Assembly: GCA_030039575.1 (NCBI GenBank)
Contig: JASHVH010000035.1
Location: forward strand, 1-9,808
Direction of reading: 5' to 3'
Source of the DNA: Acidimicrobiales bacterium
GTDB taxonomy: Bacteria; Actinomycetota; Acidimicrobiia; Acidimicrobiales; Palsa-688
DNA: 9,808 nucleotides
In this document: positions 6,375 through 9,808 of the stretch, one piece after another
Position numbering within the stretch: position 1 is the first letter of the stretch
How the letters are laid out: each line of letters starts with the position of its first letter
The notes under the pieces: generated by a model
What the model was told of the DNA's origin: nothing
Database searches by the model: none
The model's input: the letters and a program-made list of their open reading frames with translations, nothing else
Translations under genes and position numbers: made by a program

Positions 6375-7286
6375 ATGGCGCTGCGGGTCGAGGAGGTCGA
6401 CCACACCTTCAGCAAGCGGCACAACACGACGCGCGCGCTATCGGGGGTGAGCTTCACGGTCTCTGCCGGGACCGTGGTCGGCCTCCTGGGCCCCAACGGT
6501 GCCGGGAAAACGACCGTGATAGAGCTCGTGTCGGGCCTGCGCGAGTTGCAGAGCGGGAGCATCATGCTGTTCGACGAGGGCCTACCGGCCGGGGATCCGG
6601 GCACCAGGCACCGGATCGGCTTCCTACCACAGCGGTCGGTGTTGTACGAGGACGTATCGGTTGACGACAACCTGCGCTTTGCCGCGGACGTGCACCGGTG
6701 CCCGAGGGAAAGGGTCGACGAAGTGCTCGACCTCGTGGGGCTGGTAGACCGGCGCCGTTCACTGGTTAGTGCGCTTTCGGGAGGCATGCAGCGACGGGTG
6801 GCCATCGCCCGCGCTCTTGTCCACGAGCCGGAGCTCCTGGTCCTGGACGAGCCGACCCTGGGCGTGGACAGCGACAACCGTCATCGGATCTGGCAGTATG
6901 TCCGGGCCGTAAGACGGTCGGGGGTCAGTGTGCTGCTGTCCTCGAACTACCTGGACGAGGTGGAGGCGCTTTGTGACCACGTCGTCGTGCTGGACTCCGG
7001 CCGTGTGGTCGGGCACATGCGGCCCGATGAGCTTTTCCGCCGAGCCGGGTGGTGGCTGGAAGCCGAATGCCGAGACGAGGACTTCCCTGAGCTCGAGCGT
7101 CAGTGCCGCCAACAAGGAGCACTGGACCTAGTGGGAGAACAGCCCACTGTCAGGATGCGTTTTGCAGACGCAGAGCAAGCGCGCCGCTCCATGGGCGACC
7201 TTGTGCGCAGCGGGGTCGTGTCGAGCATCCGCGAGCGACGACCTGACCTTGTGGAGATATTCGCTGCCATCCGCGATGGGGGGTGA
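6375..7286 (+). CDS. ABC transporter ATP-binding protein, ABC-2 exporter type
   Basis: ATPase subunit of 303 residues that would power the two membrane proteins encoded next. Walker A GPNGAGKT (39-46), Q-loop Gln86 in FLPQ, signature LSGGM (134-138) and Walker B LLVLDE (154-159) are all intact. The switch position, usually His in xxTHYxxEA, is Asn191 in SSNYLDEVE. The C-terminal part (about 225-303) ends RRPDLVEIFAAI, the usual tail of drug- and lipid-exporter ATPases. An upstream ATG at 6294 would add 27 residues, but those codons lack the strong third-position G/C bias that begins at ATG 6375, and neither start has a good Shine-Dalgarno; I prefer 6375. Its 3' end overlaps the next gene by 11 bases. 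Cytoplasmic face of the membrane. Confidence 0.9.
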   Translation: MALRVEEVDHTFSKRHNTTRALSGVSFTVSAGTVVGLLGPNGAGKTTVIELVSGLRELQSGSIMLFDEGLPAGDPGTRHRIGFLPQRSVLYEDVSVDDNLRFAADVHRCPRERVDEVLDLVGLVDRRRSLVSALSGGMQRRVAIARALVHEPELLVLDEPTLGVDSDNRHRIWQYVRAVRRSGVSVLLSSNYLDEVEALCDHVVVLDSGRVVGHMRPDELFRRAGWWLEAECRDEDFPELERQCRQQGALDLVGEQPTVRMRFADAEQARRSMGDLVRSGVVSSIRERRPDLVEIFAAIRDGG

Positions 7287-8379
7287 CCTGTGGGCCAGCT
7301 GCCGGGCCAGCTGGCGAGTGGAATGGGCACACCTTCGCCGAAGTTGGCTCTTCCTTGCGTTAGCGCTTGTGCAGGGTATGAGTTTTCTAGTCCTGGTCTC
7401 GCTATTTGCCTTAACGGGGAGCAGGGCACCGACGGCTCTCATCAATTCTGACGGATCCCCGATTTCACGGCAGTTTGTCAGTGACCTCGAGGCAGCCCAT
7501 GATTCCTTCTCGATCAGGCCGATGACGGTCAAACAGGCCCAATCCGAGCTCGACGCAGGCAGCATCGTCGCCATCATCAAGATCCCAAAAGGTTTTGGGG
7601 CGTCCATCACCCACGGCCAAACCGCCCTGGTCCAGGTCGACCTGGACAACGTAGACACAGATATGACCGACGACATTGAGCGGGCGGTGCCGTCGGCCAT
7701 CGTCCTGTTTGGTGACCACTACCATTTTCCCGGCATAAGGGTGCGCAGCGTCGAGCACGACGAAATCCCACACGACACCGGTTATATCGAGTACCTCGTA
7801 GTGAGCGCGCTGGCTCTTGACGTCCTGGTGGTGGCCGGTGTGGTGGCCGGGGCGGCGGTGGCCCGGGAGTGGGAAAGCGGGACGGCGATGGTGTGGAAAA
7901 CGGCCGGCTCTGCTAGCGGCTTCATCCTCGGCAAGGTGGCGGCGGCCGCCAGTGTCGGCGCCCTAGGCATTGTCCCTCCGCTGCTGCTGGTCGTCCTGGC
8001 CTACCGCGTCGTCCCTCTCCATTGGGGCGGGGCGGTAGTCACCCTGGCCGGGTGCTGCGTACTCTTTGCCTGTACCGGCGCCGCCCTCGGCGCCCTCACC
8101 AAACGCGTCGTCCCGGCCGCGGCACTGCTGTTCGGGCTGGCCATCCCCTTGTACATGGACAGTGGCGCCCTCGAGCCCGAGCGCTTCGACGGCAACAAGA
8201 TCTGGTCCCTCGCCCACCTGTCCCCGCTGTACTCCGTTGTCGGGGTGCTGGAGGATGCGTTCCATGGCCTGCACGTCACACCGGAGCCCGTGGCAGTCGA
8301 CGCCCTGGTCATGGGGGCCTGGACGGTGGCCATGTTTATCACGGCCGGTTGGCTGGCCGGGCGGAGGCTCGGCACGTGA
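7276..8379 (+). CDS. ABC-2 family permease, first subunit
   Basis: Membrane protein of 367 residues. The layout is typical of ABC-2 exporters: TM1 (24-46), an extracytoplasmic domain (about 48-168), then five more segments at about 172-197, 215-244, 252-274, 279-297 and 341-361. The outer domain contains LDAGSIVAIIKIPKGF and NVDTDMTDDIERAV (125-138), and a near-equal motif occurs in the next permease. The frame is open to 7162, but those residues overlap the ATPase and are out of character; ATG 7276 overlaps the ATPase end by 11 bases and gives a natural N-terminus. GTG 7318 is the alternative. No close Shine-Dalgarno, so translational coupling is likely. It should pair with the second permease as a heterodimer. 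Confidence 0.87.
   Translation: MGGDLWASCRASWRVEWAHLRRSWLFLALALVQGMSFLVLVSLFALTGSRAPTALINSDGSPISRQFVSDLEAAHDSFSIRPMTVKQAQSELDAGSIVAIIKIPKGFGASITHGQTALVQVDLDNVDTDMTDDIERAVPSAIVLFGDHYHFPGIRVRSVEHDEIPHDTGYIEYLVVSALALDVLVVAGVVAGAAVAREWESGTAMVWKTAGSASGFILGKVAAAASVGALGIVPPLLLVVLAYRVVPLHWGGAVVTLAGCCVLFACTGAALGALTKRVVPAAALLFGLAIPLYMDSGALEPERFDGNKIWSLAHLSPLYSVVGVLEDAFHGLHVTPEPVAVDALVMGAWTVAMFITAGWLAGRRLGT
7292..7313 (+). repeat. Short direct repeat inside the first permease N-terminus
   Basis: GGGCCAGCTG occurs at 7292-7301 and 7304-7313, a 12-base period in frame, encoding two AS(C/W)-type units in the N-terminal cytoplasmic part. It looks like a slippage duplication without functional meaning. Confidence 0.5.
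8363..8367 (+). promoter_or_regulatory. Shine-Dalgarno of the second permease
   Basis: GGAGG eight bases before the GTG at 8376 decides this start over upstream ones in the same long frame. Confidence 0.7.
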
Positions 8380-9497
8380 CGTGGTCCGCTATCTTCCGCC
8401 TCGACCTGGCCCGTTGGCGACGCGCCCACACCATGCTCGCGGCTGCCCTCATCCCGCCATTGGCCATGGGGCTGTTCATTTGGGTCCTCACCTTGTCCGT
8501 CGGGCGCCAGCCGGTCGCTCTCGTAGTCGAGGACCATGGGCCGCAAGGGTCCATCATGGCCAATGTCCTCACTTCGGATACCGATGCGTACAACCTGATA
8601 GAGACCAAAACCTTGGCGCAGGCAGAGGGGATGCTCGCCAGCCAACAGGTTGCTGCCGTCATCGTTATCCCGCCGACGTTCGACGCAGACGTCGCCAAGG
8701 GGACAGCGACCGTCGACTTCACGCTCAATAATGTGGACATCGACTTCGGCGACGACATCCGTCGCGCCGTGGCCAGGTCCGTGGCCCAGTTCGACGCGCC
8801 CTACCTCGGCTTCGGGGGGGAACGCCTTCAAGCCGGTCTGCAGGGAGTGGTCCCCAACCCCTACCGCGTCGCCATCGCTGAGCTCCCACTGCGCAAGACA
8901 AACGTTGGGTTCTTGGCCTACGAGCTGGCACCGGTGATCCTGTTGGTCGTATTAAGCGTCGGGACGCTGGGCATCGGGTGGCTCACCGCCGCCGACATCG
9001 GGTCCGGCGCTCTGCAGCTGTTGAGGACCACCCCGGCATCCAGCCTCGGGGTTGCTTTCGGGCGGGTCGCCGCCGCCCTCAGCGTCGTCGCCCTGGTCGA
9101 TGCCCCCCTGGTGGGCTACGCGGCGTGGGCCGAGCACCTCAGTATGGCCAGAGTGGCAGCTGTTTCTGGCCTCGTCGTCCTTACTGGCGCGGTGGCGGTC
9201 GGGCTTGGCCTCATTATCGCCCTGGCCTTCCGCCGGCCGCGGCTGGTCGCCATGGCGAGCACGACCTTGTGCTCCTACCTGTTCTTCCTTGGTGGTGGGT
9301 TCACCACTATTGCGTTCCTTCCCGGGTGGCTCCAGACGCTGAGCGGCGCCGTGCCCACCCGCTACGCCATCGACGGTCTGCGCCAATTGATGTTCTATGC
9401 CCGGCCAGAGCACGTGGTGCAGGACCTGACCGTGCTCGTTTCTGTAGCCCTTGTTTCTGTTTTTCTGGCGGCGTCGGGGATCAGGCGGGCGTCATGA
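8376..9497 (+). CDS. ABC-2 family permease, second subunit
   Basis: Membrane protein of 373 residues, a paralogue of the preceding gene. TM1 is at 20-42, the extracytoplasmic domain at about 44-178, then segments at about 180-202, 227-250, 262-285, 293-318 and 350-368. The outer domain holds QQVAAVIVIPPTF and NVDIDFGDDIRRAV (119-132), parallel to the first permease. The frame stays open upstream to 8022, but that part overlaps the previous gene in another frame and is not real. The GTG start overlaps the previous stop by four bases (GTGA) and has GGAGG eight bases before it. AVPTRYAIDGLRQLMF (325-340) is typical of ABC-2 permeases. With the ATPase it forms a complete exporter; the substrate is unknown. 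Confidence 0.88.
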   Translation: MTWSAIFRLDLARWRRAHTMLAAALIPPLAMGLFIWVLTLSVGRQPVALVVEDHGPQGSIMANVLTSDTDAYNLIETKTLAQAEGMLASQQVAAVIVIPPTFDADVAKGTATVDFTLNNVDIDFGDDIRRAVARSVAQFDAPYLGFGGERLQAGLQGVVPNPYRVAIAELPLRKTNVGFLAYELAPVILLVVLSVGTLGIGWLTAADIGSGALQLLRTTPASSLGVAFGRVAAALSVVALVDAPLVGYAAWAEHLSMARVAAVSGLVVLTGAVAVGLGLIIALAFRRPRLVAMASTTLCSYLFFLGGGFTTIAFLPGWLQTLSGAVPTRYAIDGLRQLMFYARPEHVVQDLTVLVSVALVSVFLAASGIRRAS

Positions 9498-9808
9498 AGC
9501 GGGCCTTGGTCATAACCTGCCTGGCCGTGTGTGTTGGCGTAGCCGTCCTCAGCGGGTTCGCATTTTGGGGGGGCAACGGCGCCCGCTCGCTGGGCCCCTC
9601 GGTGGCCGGCGTCACACCCAAGTCAGCAGCAACGACGCTGCCCGTAATATCGGTTCCGCCGCTAGCCGTGGCCTGCAACGTAGAGTCCGGTGTCCCACCG
9701 GCGGAAGCCCTTTTCCGGATCACGGGTCGGTGCAACCTCGACATTGACGGCCCGGCCCAGTGCACCGCCTCCGGGGGCGACGACTTCGGCGCCTATTACC
9801 CCGTGAAA
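9494..9808 (+). CDS. Exported or membrane-anchored protein of unknown function, 3' end outside window
   Basis: The first 105 codons of a gene that runs past the right edge. The ATG overlaps the permease stop by four bases (ATGA), so it belongs to the same operon. The N-terminus is MKRALVITCLAVCVGVAVL, a short basic start and a hydrophobic helix: a signal peptide or membrane anchor. It is followed by a Thr/Pro/Ala-rich linker and a domain with three visible cysteines (in AVACNVES, GRCNLDI and AQCTASGG). There is no clear lipobox, because the early cysteines lie inside the hydrophobic core. I do not recognise the domain. Linkage to the exporter suggests a partner or adaptor outside the membrane, or a protein acting on the exported compound; this is inference. 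The Shine-Dalgarno is weak (AGGCGG about five bases before). Confidence 0.75.
   Translation, partial: MKRALVITCLAVCVGVAVLSGFAFWGGNGARSLGPSVAGVTPKSAATTLPVISVPPLAVACNVESGVPPAEALFRITGRCNLDIDGPAQCTASGGDDFGAYYPVK

Noticed and set aside
8022..8375. N-terminal extension of the second permease
   Set aside because: These 118 codons overlap the first permease in another frame and are Arg/Pro-rich. GTG 8376 with GGAGG at the right distance explains the start.
8001..8831. Minus-strand open frame of 276 codons across the two permeases
   Set aside because: It is antisense to two transmembrane proteins with good overlap structure; its composition is low-complexity polar, as expected of a shadow.

Overview
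The window is a high-GC bacterial segment with strong G/C preference at third codon positions, Shine-Dalgarno start sites, GTG starts and four-base gene overlaps. These traits, a DUF7144-like small membrane protein and the style of the ABC-2 permeases suggest an actinobacterium, possibly from a little-studied, metagenome-type lineage. That assignment is inference; the window has no rRNA, tRNA or marker gene to confirm it. I see no insertion sequence, CRISPR array, phage gene or tRNA.

The genes diverge from a centre near 5661-5749. To the left, all genes are on the minus strand: a TetR-family regulator (5022-5660), a 154-residue conserved protein of unknown function (4411-4875), a four-helix DUF7144-like membrane protein (3855-4250), a short beta-lactamase-fold serine hydrolase (2820-3584), and a large secreted repeat protein (119-2613). 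The repeat protein is split by an apparent one-base frameshift just after its signal peptide, and may be cut short again at its C-terminus.

To the right, all genes are on the plus strand: a single-domain cupin (5750-6208) that shares the divergent promoter region with tetR, then an ABC exporter cassette. The cassette is an ATPase (6375-7286), two different ABC-2 permeases (7276-8379 and 8376-9497) and the start of a secreted or membrane-anchored protein (9494 to the window edge). The last four genes overlap by 4-11 bases and look translationally coupled.

Two functional units stand out. The first is a local circuit in which the TetR protein probably controls itself and the cupin through inverted repeats between them. 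The second is a heteromeric ABC-2 exporter whose permeases share an acidic extracytoplasmic motif, whose ATPase has Asn in place of the switch histidine, and which is co-encoded with a small exported protein. Its substrate cannot be read from the sequence. The left end carries the marks of gene decay or assembly error: frameshifts, a microORF and coding-like fragments between genes.
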